Positions 8,436 to 16,736 of a stretch of DNA of 64,000 nt are shown here, piece by piece. Location: the NCBI GenBank assembly GCA_903820035.1, contig CAIJFT010000241.1, forward strand, positions 1-64,000, read 5' to 3'. The stretch is from an uncultured Opitutia bacterium. Its GTDB lineage: Bacteria > Verrucomicrobiota > Verrucomicrobiia > Opitutales > Opitutaceae. The translations under genes and the position numbers were made by a program. The notes beneath the pieces are model-generated. The model was not told the origin of the DNA. It saw only the letters and a list, made by a program, of their open reading frames with translations, and made no database searches. The first letter of the stretch is position 1; each line of letters starts with the position of its first letter.

Positions 8436-11400
8436 TCAGTTTTTCGAAAGCGTTTCGTCGAGGTTAAGGATGACGCGTGCCGCAATGGCCCAGGCGGCGA
8501 GATCCGCGGGCGTGGCATCGGCGGGCAGGTCGGAGGACTTGGTGAACGCGGAGAAGGCCACGGTGCTGGCCTTGAGTTCCCCGGACTTCAGCCGGCTGCG
8601 GCAGTCCGCGAGCAGGCGGGTCACACTGGCGATCTCCGCCGGCTGCGCCGCGCGACTCGTGCAGAGCCGGTAGGCGTAATCGGTGCGGGAGTGATCGGTC
8701 GCCCCGCCCTCGCGCCAGATGCGAAGCGCAAGCGCCTGGGCGGCTTCGACGAACACGGTTTCATTGAGGCTCGTGAGGGCCGCCAGCGGCGTGTTGGACC
8801 GTACGCGCCGAGCGCAAGCGAGGTCGCCGTTGGGCGCGTCGAAGGCGCTTAGCATCGGGTCCGGCATGGAACGTTTGCGGAAAAGATACAGACTGCGCCG
8901 GTAGCGCTCCGGCCCCGTCGGCGGATCCCAATACATCGGGCGCACGTAATTGTAGGCGAGGACGTTTTCCGGCACGGGCGGGAAGACGCTCGGCCCCCCG
9001 ACCTTGGCGTGCAACAGGCCGGCGACGCTCAACGCCAGATCGCGCACGACCTCGGCCTCGGCGCGGAACCGCGGTCCCCGCGCGAGGAGGCGGTTCGCCG
9101 GATCGCGCTCGATCAACTCGGGGGTGGCGCGCGAGGTCTGCTGGTAGGCCCGGCTCGTGACGATCGTGCGGAGCAGGTGTTTGTGGCTCCAGCAGTGGTT
9201 CATGAAGTCAACGGCGAGCCAATCCAGCAGGTCCCGGTGTTCGGGCACCGGCGTACGCGTGCCGAAATCCTCGGGCGTATCAACAATCCCGATGCCAAAG
9301 ACCGACTGCCACACGCGGTTGACCGCCACCCGCGCCGTGAGCGGCGACCGCGCATCCGCCAGCCAGCGGGCAAACGCGAGCCGGTTGGGCGGCCCCTCCG
9401 ACTGCAACGGATGGAGCGCCGCCGGCGTATGCGGTTTCACCTCGTGCTTCGGCTTGTCCCAGCCGCCGCGGTCGAGCAGCCGGGTAGTGCGGGCAAAGAT
9501 CCCCGTGCGCTCGGCCAGACTCAGGACCGACGTCGGCGCGACGGGGTGTTTTTTCCAGAGCGCCTCAGCCTCGGGGTTAAACTTCGTCGTCTCCGCCGCC
9601 GCGCTGCGCCACGCGCGGAAGAGCGTCTGCCGCTGGGCCGGCGTCTGCTGCTCCGCCGGCGTTTCCAGAGCGAGCACCGCCGCGTAGTCGACGGGCGCCG
9701 CCCGCGGGTCGGGTGCGGTGGTGAGCGAGACCCGGGCCCGGCCGAGCATCGTATTGTGCCGGCCGTTATCATCGCCGCTGTGGTGCATTTTCAGGAGCAC
9801 CTTGAGCTTCGTGCCCGAGGGGAATTGCAGGGGCGCGGCAAACTGCATGACGGCGACCGACTCCGTGTTGCGCCGGCCGGGACCGCGGTCCGCCCGCCAG
9901 GCGGTGTTATCGGAGCCGTCGATCAGGAAATCCACGGGACCGACGATGCGCCTGCGCTCCTTGTCAAAGGCCGCGCTCCACTCCGGCTCGAGGCCGCGCG
10001 TCGCCTCGGCGAAATCCGCCGTCGCGTTCTGCAGCGCAACCTTCTCCCACTTGTCGGTTCCGGGGACCTGCGTGCTCACTTCCAACTCGGTGAGCGCCCA
10101 GGTGCCGTATTTGCTGCGACCCGGACCGGTGTATTCGAGGTCACCGTGACGCAGCGCCTCGAGGCGGAGACCGGTCGCGCCGGCGAGGTCCGGCGTGGCG
10201 ATGATAAAAATGTCACCCTTCGTCGTCGGATGGCCGAGGGTCAAAAAGGAATTATCGGGCTGCCGCGCAGGATGGTTGAGTCCGCTCGTGCTGCCGAGTT
10301 CGGTCGGCACCACCGGAGTCCACGCGATGCGCTGCGCCCGCAGGGCGTCGGCCCAGGCGTTCAGCTTCTCGCTCCACTGCGGCACCGCCTTTTTCGTCCG
10401 GTCGTCGACGCCCGCGAGCTCGGCCACGATTTGGGCGATCTCGGACTGCTGGGCCGGCGTGTAAACCCACGCCTGCGCCTCGTGGGCGTTGTCCAGGAAC
10501 GCGAAGGTCCCGTAGAATTCGTCGTGCGTGATCGGGTCGAACTTGTGCGTGTGGCACTGCGCGCACTGCAGGGTCAGGCCGAGCACGGCCTTGCCGAGGC
10601 AGTCCATGCGATCGAAGAGCCCCTCGATGCGAAACTGCTCCGGCACGATCGCGCCCTCCTCGTTCACCATCCCATTGCGAAGAAAGCCCGTGGCCACGAC
10701 CTGGTCCTGCGTCGCGCCGGGAATCAGGTCACCGGCGACCTGCTCGATGATAAAATCATCGTAGGGCTGGTCGCGGTTGAACGCCTTGATCACCCAGTCG
10801 CGCCACGCCCATTGCTCCCGCGGGAGGTCCTTTTCGAAACCGTTGCTGTCGGCGTAACGAGCGGCATCGAGCCACACCCGCGCCCAGCGTTCGCCGAAGC
10901 GTTCATCCGCGAGGAGCTTTTGCGCCAGCGCCTCGACGGCGGACGGCAGGCCGGCTTTCGCGGCGGTTTCAAACGCCGTCACTTCCACCGGCGTCGGCGG
11001 CAGCCCGATGAGATCGAGGTAAATCCGGCGGCACAGCACCGCGGGTTCGGCGGCGGGCGACGGCGAAAGTTTCGCGGCCTTTAGCTTCACGCCGACGAGC
11101 GCGTCGATCGGGTGCGTGCCCTTGGGCGCGGCGAGGGCCACCTGCACCGGCTTGGTGAACGCCCAGTGCGGCGCGTACTCCGCCCCCTCGGCGATCCAGC
11201 GGCGCAGCGTGTTTTTTTGCGCGGCGGTGAGGGTCTTTTTCTCCGCGGGCGGCGGCATCACTTCCTCCTCGTCCGTCGAAATCAGGCGCAGGATCAGTTC
11301 ACTCTTGTCCGGCTGGCCGGGCACGATCGAAGCGAGTTCCGACTTGCCGCCCTTGAGCGCCGGTTCGCGGAGATCGAGCCGCAGCGCGGCCTTGCGGTCC

Positions 11401-11555
11401 TGGTCGTCGGGACCGTGGCAGTGGAAGCAATTCTCCGCCAAAATCGGCTGCACCTCGCGGGCATAGTCGACAGCGGCAGACGCCGGCGCCGCGAGGACGC
11501 TCAGGGCGGCGAAGACCGGGAAAAAAACAAACGCGGGAAGGCGGGGAAATGGCAT
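8436..11555 (-). CDS. planctomycete-type cytochrome c, DUF1549/DUF1553 (PSD1) protein
   Basis: ATG at 11555 gives a clean signal peptide (FVFFPVFAALSVLAAPASA) and 1039 residues; the frame upstream is not protein-like. Domains in order: an N-terminal PSCyt1 heme domain with CFHCH (Cys43, Cys46, His47) and the VMPPP ligand-side motif; PSCyt2/DUF1549 (RRIYLDLIGLPPT, RFGERWARVWLDAARYADSNG); a second heme motif CAQCH (331-335, followed by THKFDPI); an inserted beta-rich segment at about 413-613; and DUF1553 (LADARSPLTARVAVNRVWQ, DLLDWLAVDF, SRAYQQTSR, PERYRRSLYLFRKRS). The family is thought to be periplasmic and redox-active. The DUF1501 partner follows 146 nt downstream. The product is exported and probably diheme. 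Confidence 0.92.
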   Translation of the reverse strand: MPFPRLPAFVFFPVFAALSVLAAPASAAVDYAREVQPILAENCFHCHGPDDQDRKAALRLDLREPALKGGKSELASIVPGQPDKSELILRLISTDEEEVMPPPAEKKTLTAAQKNTLRRWIAEGAEYAPHWAFTKPVQVALAAPKGTHPIDALVGVKLKAAKLSPSPAAEPAVLCRRIYLDLIGLPPTPVEVTAFETAAKAGLPSAVEALAQKLLADERFGERWARVWLDAARYADSNGFEKDLPREQWAWRDWVIKAFNRDQPYDDFIIEQVAGDLIPGATQDQVVATGFLRNGMVNEEGAIVPEQFRIEGLFDRMDCLGKAVLGLTLQCAQCHTHKFDPITHDEFYGTFAFLDNAHEAQAWVYTPAQQSEIAQIVAELAGVDDRTKKAVPQWSEKLNAWADALRAQRIAWTPVVPTELGSTSGLNHPARQPDNSFLTLGHPTTKGDIFIIATPDLAGATGLRLEALRHGDLEYTGPGRSKYGTWALTELEVSTQVPGTDKWEKVALQNATADFAEATRGLEPEWSAAFDKERRRIVGPVDFLIDGSDNTAWRADRGPGRRNTESVAVMQFAAPLQFPSGTKLKVLLKMHHSGDDNGRHNTMLGRARVSLTTAPDPRAAPVDYAAVLALETPAEQQTPAQRQTLFRAWRSAAAETTKFNPEAEALWKKHPVAPTSVLSLAERTGIFARTTRLLDRGGWDKPKHEVKPHTPAALHPLQSEGPPNRLAFARWLADARSPLTARVAVNRVWQSVFGIGIVDTPEDFGTRTPVPEHRDLLDWLAVDFMNHCWSHKHLLRTIVTSRAYQQTSRATPELIERDPANRLLARGPRFRAEAEVVRDLALSVAGLLHAKVGGPSVFPPVPENVLAYNYVRPMYWDPPTGPERYRRSLYLFRKRSMPDPMLSAFDAPNGDLACARRVRSNTPLAALTSLNETVFVEAAQALALRIWREGGATDHSRTDYAYRLCTSRAAQPAEIASVTRLLADCRSRLKSGELKASTVAFSAFTKSSDLPADATPADLAAWAIAARVILNLDETLSKN

Positions 11556-11898
11556 CGGAAGAGAGTCGGACCGGGCGGTGGCGGGACAGCGCGGGAGCGG
11601 GCGCGAAATCCACCAACGTCCGCCGGTCAAGGCGAGCACGATGTGCCACGTTCGCCCCGCGCGCAACCGGCCGCGCTGACGGGCCTGGAACCCCGGCGGT
11701 CAGCTCGCTGGCGGGCGCCCGACCGCCGTGAGGATCCGCAGTTCGACTCCAGCCGCAACCGCGAGCGCGAGCGGGTGGTATTCGACGTTCAGCGCAACAC
11801 CCCCGCCACTCGCTGGCGCTCGCAGCGACGAAGAGCCCGGGGTGCGATTGCGCGCTGGCCTGCGGCGGCGGGCCGGCCCAACGTCGCGGCTCCCCGCC
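11556..11898. promoter_or_regulatory. divergent intergenic region (cytochrome and tannase genes)
   Basis: A 343-nt gap between two divergent genes must contain both promoters, but no convincing -35/-10 pair stands out in this GC-rich stretch. It holds one copy of a 23-bp repeat (11803-11825) whose inverse occurs at 26251-26273. Frames reading through the region have no family signal. Confidence 0.4.
11803..11825 (+). repeat. 23-bp dispersed repeat, copy 1
   Basis: Begins CCGCCACTCGCTGGCG and continues CTCGCAG. CGCCA-CTCGC-TGGCG forms a 5-bp stem-loop. The exact reverse complement is found at 26251-26273. Matching stops sharply at both ends. Confidence 0.65.
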
Positions 11899-13476
11899 AT
11901 GTTTACCTTCACCGTCACCCACCCCGTTCGTCGCCGTCTCCTGCCCGCGCTGTTACTTGCCCTTGCGCCCACGGTGTTCGCCGCCGCCGCATCCGCCCCG
12001 GCCCGCCGCGACGGCGCCCCGAAACCGCTCTTCGCGGACGCTGCGCCCGTCATTCCATGGGAAGACCTGCGCAAGATCTCGCTGCCCAACACCACCATCG
12101 ATTCCGTTGCGCTGGATGCGACGGACCATTCGGTGCGGGTTACCGCCACGGTCTCACACCCGCCGGCCACCGACCGCGTGAAGGTTTTCATCGCGTTGCC
12201 GACGAAGGGCTGGAACGGCCGCTTCCGCGGTCACGGCGGCGGCGGCTTCGTCGGCGGCAACGCCGGCAGCCTCCGCGGCGCTGTTTCGCAGGGCTACGTC
12301 GCGGGTGCAACCGACACCGGGCACGAGGGCGGTAGCGGCAGTTTCGCGCTCGGAGACAAGGGTCGGCTCAACTGGCAGGACATCCGCGACAACGCCTATC
12401 TTGGCATCCACGAGATGACCGTCACCGGCAAAGCGCTCGCGCGGGCATTCTACGGCAAGGACCCGAAATATTCCTATTTCTACGGCAGCTCGACCGGCGG
12501 ACGCCAGGGCCTGTCCGAGGCGCAGCGTTTTCCGGAGGACTACAACGGCATCTACTCCGGCTGCCCCGCGGTAAACTGGACGCATTTCGTCCCTGGCTTG
12601 CTCTGGCCGCAGGTCGTGATGGCCGAGGCGAAGCACCTTGTGCCAAAGGCCAAGCTCGACGCCGTGACCGCTGCGGCGATCGCAGCCTGTGACGCGGCGG
12701 ACGGCATCAGCGACGGCGTGATCGACGACCCGAGCCGCTGCACGTGGGATCCGCAAGCGTTCGTCGGCACCAAGGTCGGCGAGGAGGTCTTCACGGCGGA
12801 CGACGCGCGCGTGGTCCGCGAAATGTGGGCCGGGCCCCGCGGCGTGGGCGGACGCATGATCTGGCACGGCCTCACCCGCGGGACCGATCTCAACGCGCTC
12901 GGCGGCTCCGGTGGCGCGCCGCTCGCCGGCAAACCCTTCAGCGTGGGCCTCGACTGGTTCCGCTATTTTCTGGTGCAGGATCCGCAGTGGCCCGGCACCG
13001 CGCTCGGCAAGGCGGAGTTTGAGCTCCTCCAGCGCCAATCGGTCGAGCAGTACGGCGCCGTCTTCGGCACCGACAACCCCGACCTCACGCGTTTCCGCGA
13101 CCACGGCGGCAAAGTAATCATCGTACATGGCATGGCGGATCAGTTGATTCCGCACGAGGGCAGCGTGGACTACTACCGCCGCGTCCAGGCCGCGATGGGC
13201 GGGCCGGAGCGCACGGCGGAGTTTGCGCGCCTCTTCCTCGTGCCGGGGGTGGACCACGGCATGCGCGGCGCCGGCGCGACGCCGGTCGGTCAAATGGATG
13301 CACTCCTCCGCTGGGTGGAAGACGGCCAGGCACCCGACCTAATCGATGCGGAGAAACGCGACGCCGGCGGGAAAATCATCCGCACGCGGCCCGTCTATCC
13401 ATATCCCCAATACGCCAAGTATCGCGGCACCGGCAGTACCGACGACGCGGCGAACTTCGCGCCGGCGACACGATAA
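11899..13476 (+). CDS. tannase / feruloyl esterase family alpha/beta hydrolase
   Basis: ATG at 11899 gives a signal peptide (RRRLLPALLLALAPTVFAAAASA) and 525 residues, the normal size for the tannase/feruloyl esterase family. The nucleophile elbow is GSSTGG with Ser198. The acid and base residues are Asp414 in HGMADQLIPHEG and His453 in VPGVDHGMRG. A lid carries the family calcium loop flanked by Cys264 and Cys281 (CDAADGISDGVIDDPSRC). Substrates in the family are galloyl, feruloyl and hydroxybenzoyl esters of plant polymers. The enzyme is therefore expected to work outside the cytoplasm, releasing aromatic acids from decorated polysaccharide. All key residues are present. The natural ester cannot be read from sequence. 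Confidence 0.92.
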   Translation: MFTFTVTHPVRRRLLPALLLALAPTVFAAAASAPARRDGAPKPLFADAAPVIPWEDLRKISLPNTTIDSVALDATDHSVRVTATVSHPPATDRVKVFIALPTKGWNGRFRGHGGGGFVGGNAGSLRGAVSQGYVAGATDTGHEGGSGSFALGDKGRLNWQDIRDNAYLGIHEMTVTGKALARAFYGKDPKYSYFYGSSTGGRQGLSEAQRFPEDYNGIYSGCPAVNWTHFVPGLLWPQVVMAEAKHLVPKAKLDAVTAAAIAACDAADGISDGVIDDPSRCTWDPQAFVGTKVGEEVFTADDARVVREMWAGPRGVGGRMIWHGLTRGTDLNALGGSGGAPLAGKPFSVGLDWFRYFLVQDPQWPGTALGKAEFELLQRQSVEQYGAVFGTDNPDLTRFRDHGGKVIIVHGMADQLIPHEGSVDYYRRVQAAMGGPERTAEFARLFLVPGVDHGMRGAGATPVGQMDALLRWVEDGQAPDLIDAEKRDAGGKIIRTRPVYPYPQYAKYRGTGSTDDAANFAPATR

Positions 13477-13637
13477 AGCGGCAGCCGACTGCACGACGGC
13501 GCGGTTGGCCAGGTCCGAAAGCCACTCGTTGCAACCACGGCGAGGTCAGCCGGGACAGAACCGCAGCACGCCGGAGTGCCCTCATCGGCGCACCGCGCCA
13601 TTGACCACCCCGCGTCCGGGCTCTTCCTTCCGGAGCG

Positions 13638-14132
13638 ATGTTGCCCCAACGCCGCCTCTCCCATGCTCAGGGCTATCTGGCTCTTGGCATGATCGCCGAG
13701 GCGGAGGCCGAGCTGGCCCAGATTCCGAGTCCCTTTGCCGATTCCACCGCGGTCATCGCGGTGCGGCTCGCCGTCCGGCACGAGCAGTCAGACTGGCCGG
13801 CGGTGCGCGACCTCGCGGCCGACCTCGTCAAACGCGGCCGCGACGATGCGGGTGTCTGGGTCACGTGGGCGTATGCCGCCCGCCGGGCCGACACCCTCGC
13901 CGCAGCCGAAGCCATTTTGCTCGAAGCGGAAAAACGGTACACCCGCGAAGCGATCATCCACTTCAACCTCGGCTGCTACGCGTGTGTCCGCGGTGAACTA
14001 AAGCTCGCCCGACGGCGCGTTGCGCAAGCCATCGCCCTCGACAAGGCGTTCGCCAAACTCGCCGTCACCGACCCCGATCTCACCGCCCTCCGCGCGGAAC
14101 CGCCGGCGACGGACTGTCAGCCGGGAGCGTGA
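13638..14132 (+). CDS. TPR-like helical repeat protein, hypothetical
   Basis: A 164-residue protein without a signal peptide. It is built of helical hairpins with TPR spacing: HAQGYLALGMIAEAEAELAQI, RLAVRHEQSDWPAVRDLAADLV, AYAARRADTLAAAEAILLEAEK and IIHFNLGCYACVRGELKLARRRVAQAIALD. About four repeats are visible. It is probably a cytoplasmic protein-interaction module. It ends 52 nt before the ABC transporter ATPase gene and may be co-transcribed with it; a direct link to transport is not shown. A start at the downstream ATG (13689) is also possible. Confidence 0.75.
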   Translation: MLPQRRLSHAQGYLALGMIAEAEAELAQIPSPFADSTAVIAVRLAVRHEQSDWPAVRDLAADLVKRGRDDAGVWVTWAYAARRADTLAAAEAILLEAEKRYTREAIIHFNLGCYACVRGELKLARRRVAQAIALDKAFAKLAVTDPDLTALRAEPPATDCQPGA

Positions 14133-14184
14133 TTTGACTCGCCCGCTTCGCTCCGCCGCCATCGCCGTTTTCGCCCCGCAATCC

Positions 14185-15693
14185 ATGTCCGCCGCCCCGC
14201 TCCTCGAACTCCGCGCCGTCGCCAAATCGTTCGGCGGCGCCCGGGCCTTGCGCGGGGTCGATTTCACCCTGCAGGCCGGCGAAGTCCACGCGCTGCTCGG
14301 CGAAAACGGCGCGGGCAAGAGCACGCTGATCAAAATTGTCACCGGCGCGCACCAACCCGACGCCGGCACCCTCGCCGTCGGCGGCGAACGCCTTTCGCAT
14401 CTCACGCCCGCCAAGGCCCGCGCCCTCGGCATCGCCTGCATCTACCAGCAGCCCGCGCTGTTTCCCGACCTCACCGTCGCGGAAAATATCGGCCTCCGGC
14501 TCGAAGCCGGCACCTCACTGCGCACGATCGACTGGGCGGCCCGCGGCGCACGCGCCCTCGAACTACTCCGCCGCCTCGGCGCAGAAATCGAACCGGACGC
14601 CGAGGTCCGCTCGCTCTCGATGCCCGAGCAGCAGCTCGTCGAAATCGCCTGCGCCCTCGGGGCCGGCGCCCGAATCGTCATCATGGACGAACCCACGGCC
14701 TCGCTCACCCAGAAGGAGCAACACCTGCTCTTCACGGTCGTGCGCGACCTGCGGGCGAGCGGGGTCGGCGTCATCTACATTTCCCACCGTCTCGAGGAAA
14801 TCTTCGCCCTGGCCGACCGCGTGACCGTGCTCCGCGACGGCGAGAGCGTCGGCACCCATCCGGTTTCGAGCATCAACGAAGCCGGCCTGATTCGCCTCAT
14901 GGTCGGCCGCGAGATGACGCAAATCTATCCGCCGGGCGAAGCCACGCTGGGCGCACCGGTGCTCAGCCTGCGCGGGGTCGGTTGCACCGCGTCGGGCGTG
15001 CACGGAGTCAGCCTTGAAGTCCGCGCCGGTGAAATCCTCGGCCTCGCCGGACTCGTCGGCGCCGGCCGCACTGAACTCGCCCGTGTGCTCTTCGGACTCA
15101 CCCCGGCGGATGCCGGCACGATCGAACTCAACGGCGAACCCGTCGTACTCCGCTCGCCGCAGGCCGCCGTCGCCCACGGCCTCGCCTACGTCCCCGAAGA
15201 CCGGCGACGCCACGGCGTCGTGCTTGAGATGCCGATCGCGGAGAACATGACGATGGCCGTACACCGCCGGATGTTCCCGGGGGCCTGGCTGCGGTTCGGC
15301 GCGGAGCGCTCGCTCGCCTTGGACTACATCCGTGATCTCGCCGTCAAGTGCACCGGCCCGGATGCGGCAGGCGGCAGTCTCTCCGGCGGCAACCAGCAAA
15401 AGGTTTCCCTCGCCCGCTGGCTCGCGACGCGACCCAAGGTCCTGATCCTCGACGAACCCACGCAGGGCGTCGACGTCGGCGCCAAGGGCGAAATCCATAA
15501 GATCGTCCGCCGGCTCGCGCAGGAAGGCCTCGCCGTCTTGCTCATTTCCAGCGACCTGCCCGAAGTGCTCGGCATGAGCGACCGCATCGGCATCATGCGC
15601 GGCGGTACAATCACCGCCGTCCTGCCGGGTAACGCCGACGCCCCCACCGTGATGTCCGCCGCCCTCGGGCAGAGTGAGAAAGGCGCCGCGTGA
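14185..15693 (+). CDS. sugar ABC transporter ATP-binding protein (RbsA/RhaT/LsrA class)
   Basis: ATG at 14185 gives the standard length of 502 residues; the frame upstream overlaps the TPR gene and is not protein-like. There are two fused ABC domains, as in ribose/rhamnose/AI-2 class (CUT2) importers. Domain 1 has Walker A GENGAGKST, Q-loop YQQPALFPDLTV, a degenerate signature LSMPEQQLVEIA and Walker B VIIMDEPTAS with the H-loop in ISHRLEEI. Domain 2 has a reduced Walker A (GLVGAGRTE), a proper signature LSGGNQQK and Walker B LILDEPTQGVDVGAK. This asymmetry is normal for the class. It energises uptake with the two permeases and the lipoprotein that follow. Its stop overlaps the next start by 4 nt (15690-15693), so translation is probably coupled. 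Confidence 0.94.
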   Translation: MSAAPLLELRAVAKSFGGARALRGVDFTLQAGEVHALLGENGAGKSTLIKIVTGAHQPDAGTLAVGGERLSHLTPAKARALGIACIYQQPALFPDLTVAENIGLRLEAGTSLRTIDWAARGARALELLRRLGAEIEPDAEVRSLSMPEQQLVEIACALGAGARIVIMDEPTASLTQKEQHLLFTVVRDLRASGVGVIYISHRLEEIFALADRVTVLRDGESVGTHPVSSINEAGLIRLMVGREMTQIYPPGEATLGAPVLSLRGVGCTASGVHGVSLEVRAGEILGLAGLVGAGRTELARVLFGLTPADAGTIELNGEPVVLRSPQAAVAHGLAYVPEDRRRHGVVLEMPIAENMTMAVHRRMFPGAWLRFGAERSLALDYIRDLAVKCTGPDAAGGSLSGGNQQKVSLARWLATRPKVLILDEPTQGVDVGAKGEIHKIVRRLAQEGLAVLLISSDLPEVLGMSDRIGIMRGGTITAVLPGNADAPTVMSAALGQSEKGAA

Positions 15694-16619
15694 ACCGCTA
15701 TTTCCGCGAACTCTCGGTCGCCGGCGCGCTGCTGCTCGTTTTGGCCGTGATGGCGATCTTCGCCCCCGGTTTTTTCCAACCGCAGCCGCTGCTCTCCCTC
15801 GCCACGCGCGAGGCGCCGACGCTGGTCGTCGCGTGCGGCATGGCGCTGGTGATCATCGGCCGGCAGATCGATATCTCCGTCGGTTCGCAATTCGCCGTTT
15901 GCAGCGTGTGCGCCGGCCTGCTCGCCGCGCAAAACGTCCCGACTGCCCTCGTCGCCCTCGCCGCCGTCACCCTCGGCGCCGGCCTCGGCGCGATCAACGG
16001 CCTGCTCGTCGCCGGGCTGCGGTTGCCGTCGATTGTCGTCACGCTCGCGACGATGGTCACGTGGCGCGAGGCGCTGCGTTGGCAGCGGCAGGGCGCGTTT
16101 GTGAACCTGCCCGACAGCTTGCAGTGGCTCGGGCTGAGCCAAAGTGCGGGGCAGTGGACGCTGGTCGGCCTTGCCGTCGCGTTGCTCGCGGTGCTCGCGT
16201 ACGTCACGCGCCACATCTCGGCCGGACGCTTGGTGTATGCAGTCGGCACGGACGCCGAGGCCGCCCGGCTCGCGGGCATCCGACCGCAGGTGGTAACCTT
16301 TGGAACGTTTGTCCTGCTCGGCACGCTCACCGGTCTTGCCGCGATGATGAACGTTGTGCAATCGCCGCAGGTCGACCCGAAGTCGGGCACCGGACTCGAG
16401 CTCAAGGCGATCGCCGCAGTCGTCGTCGGCGGCGTCGCGATCTCCGGCGGCCGCGGCCGGCTGTGGGGCGTGTTCGCCGGTCTGCTGCTCCTGGCGTGCG
16501 TCGCTCCGGCGCTGACCCACCTGCACGTTGAGGCCTACTGGGAGAAGGCGATCCAAGGCGCGATCATCCTCCTCGCCGTCGTCGCCGACGGGGTCCGCAG
16601 CCGGAAGAGCAACCGATAA
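15690..16619 (+). CDS. sugar ABC transporter permease 1 (RbsC/RhaP/LsrC class)
   Basis: A 309-residue, highly hydrophobic protein with about 8-10 membrane helices. It carries the CUT2 permease hallmarks: GMALVIIGRQIDISVGSQFAV near residues 50-70, SIVVTLATMVTWR, AVGTDAEAARLAGI (the cytoplasmic coupling region) and AIAAVVVGGVAISGGRGRLWGVFAG. GTG at 15690 overlaps the ATPase stop by 4 nt. It pairs with the second permease at 16737 to form a heterodimeric channel in the inner membrane. Confidence 0.93.
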   Translation: MNRYFRELSVAGALLLVLAVMAIFAPGFFQPQPLLSLATREAPTLVVACGMALVIIGRQIDISVGSQFAVCSVCAGLLAAQNVPTALVALAAVTLGAGLGAINGLLVAGLRLPSIVVTLATMVTWREALRWQRQGAFVNLPDSLQWLGLSQSAGQWTLVGLAVALLAVLAYVTRHISAGRLVYAVGTDAEAARLAGIRPQVVTFGTFVLLGTLTGLAAMMNVVQSPQVDPKSGTGLELKAIAAVVVGGVAISGGRGRLWGVFAGLLLLACVAPALTHLHVEAYWEKAIQGAIILLAVVADGVRSRKSNR

Positions 16620-16635
16620 CGCGAACAACCGGGCC

Positions 16636-16731
16636 AACCGCTAATCGGCGTTCATCTTCGCTCATGACTGAGACCCAAACCAACCGATCCGTGCGCCTTT
16701 GCCGGGCGGGCCTTGGCGCCTCTTAGCGGTT
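16636..16731. repeat. decamer array and 9-bp inverted repeat between permease genes
   Basis: Three 10-nt units in phase, CCGCTAATCG (16638), GCGTTCATCT (16648) and TCGCTCATGA (16658), share the pattern CGnTnAT. AACCGCTAA (16636-16644) is the reverse complement of TTAGCGGTT (16723-16731), which ends 5 nt before the ATG of permease 2. A related array starts at 18794. Confidence 0.5.
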
Positions 16732-16736
16732 CAACC

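Noticed and set aside
9009-11084. 691-residue frame on the plus strand, opposite the DUF1549/1553 gene
   Set aside because: Arg/Gly/Ala-rich shadow with no motif; the opposite strand encodes a clear two-heme family protein across the whole span.
11745-11760. GTTCGACTCC, another T-loop look-alike
   Set aside because: Flanking bases do not form the T stem and no acceptor stem is found.
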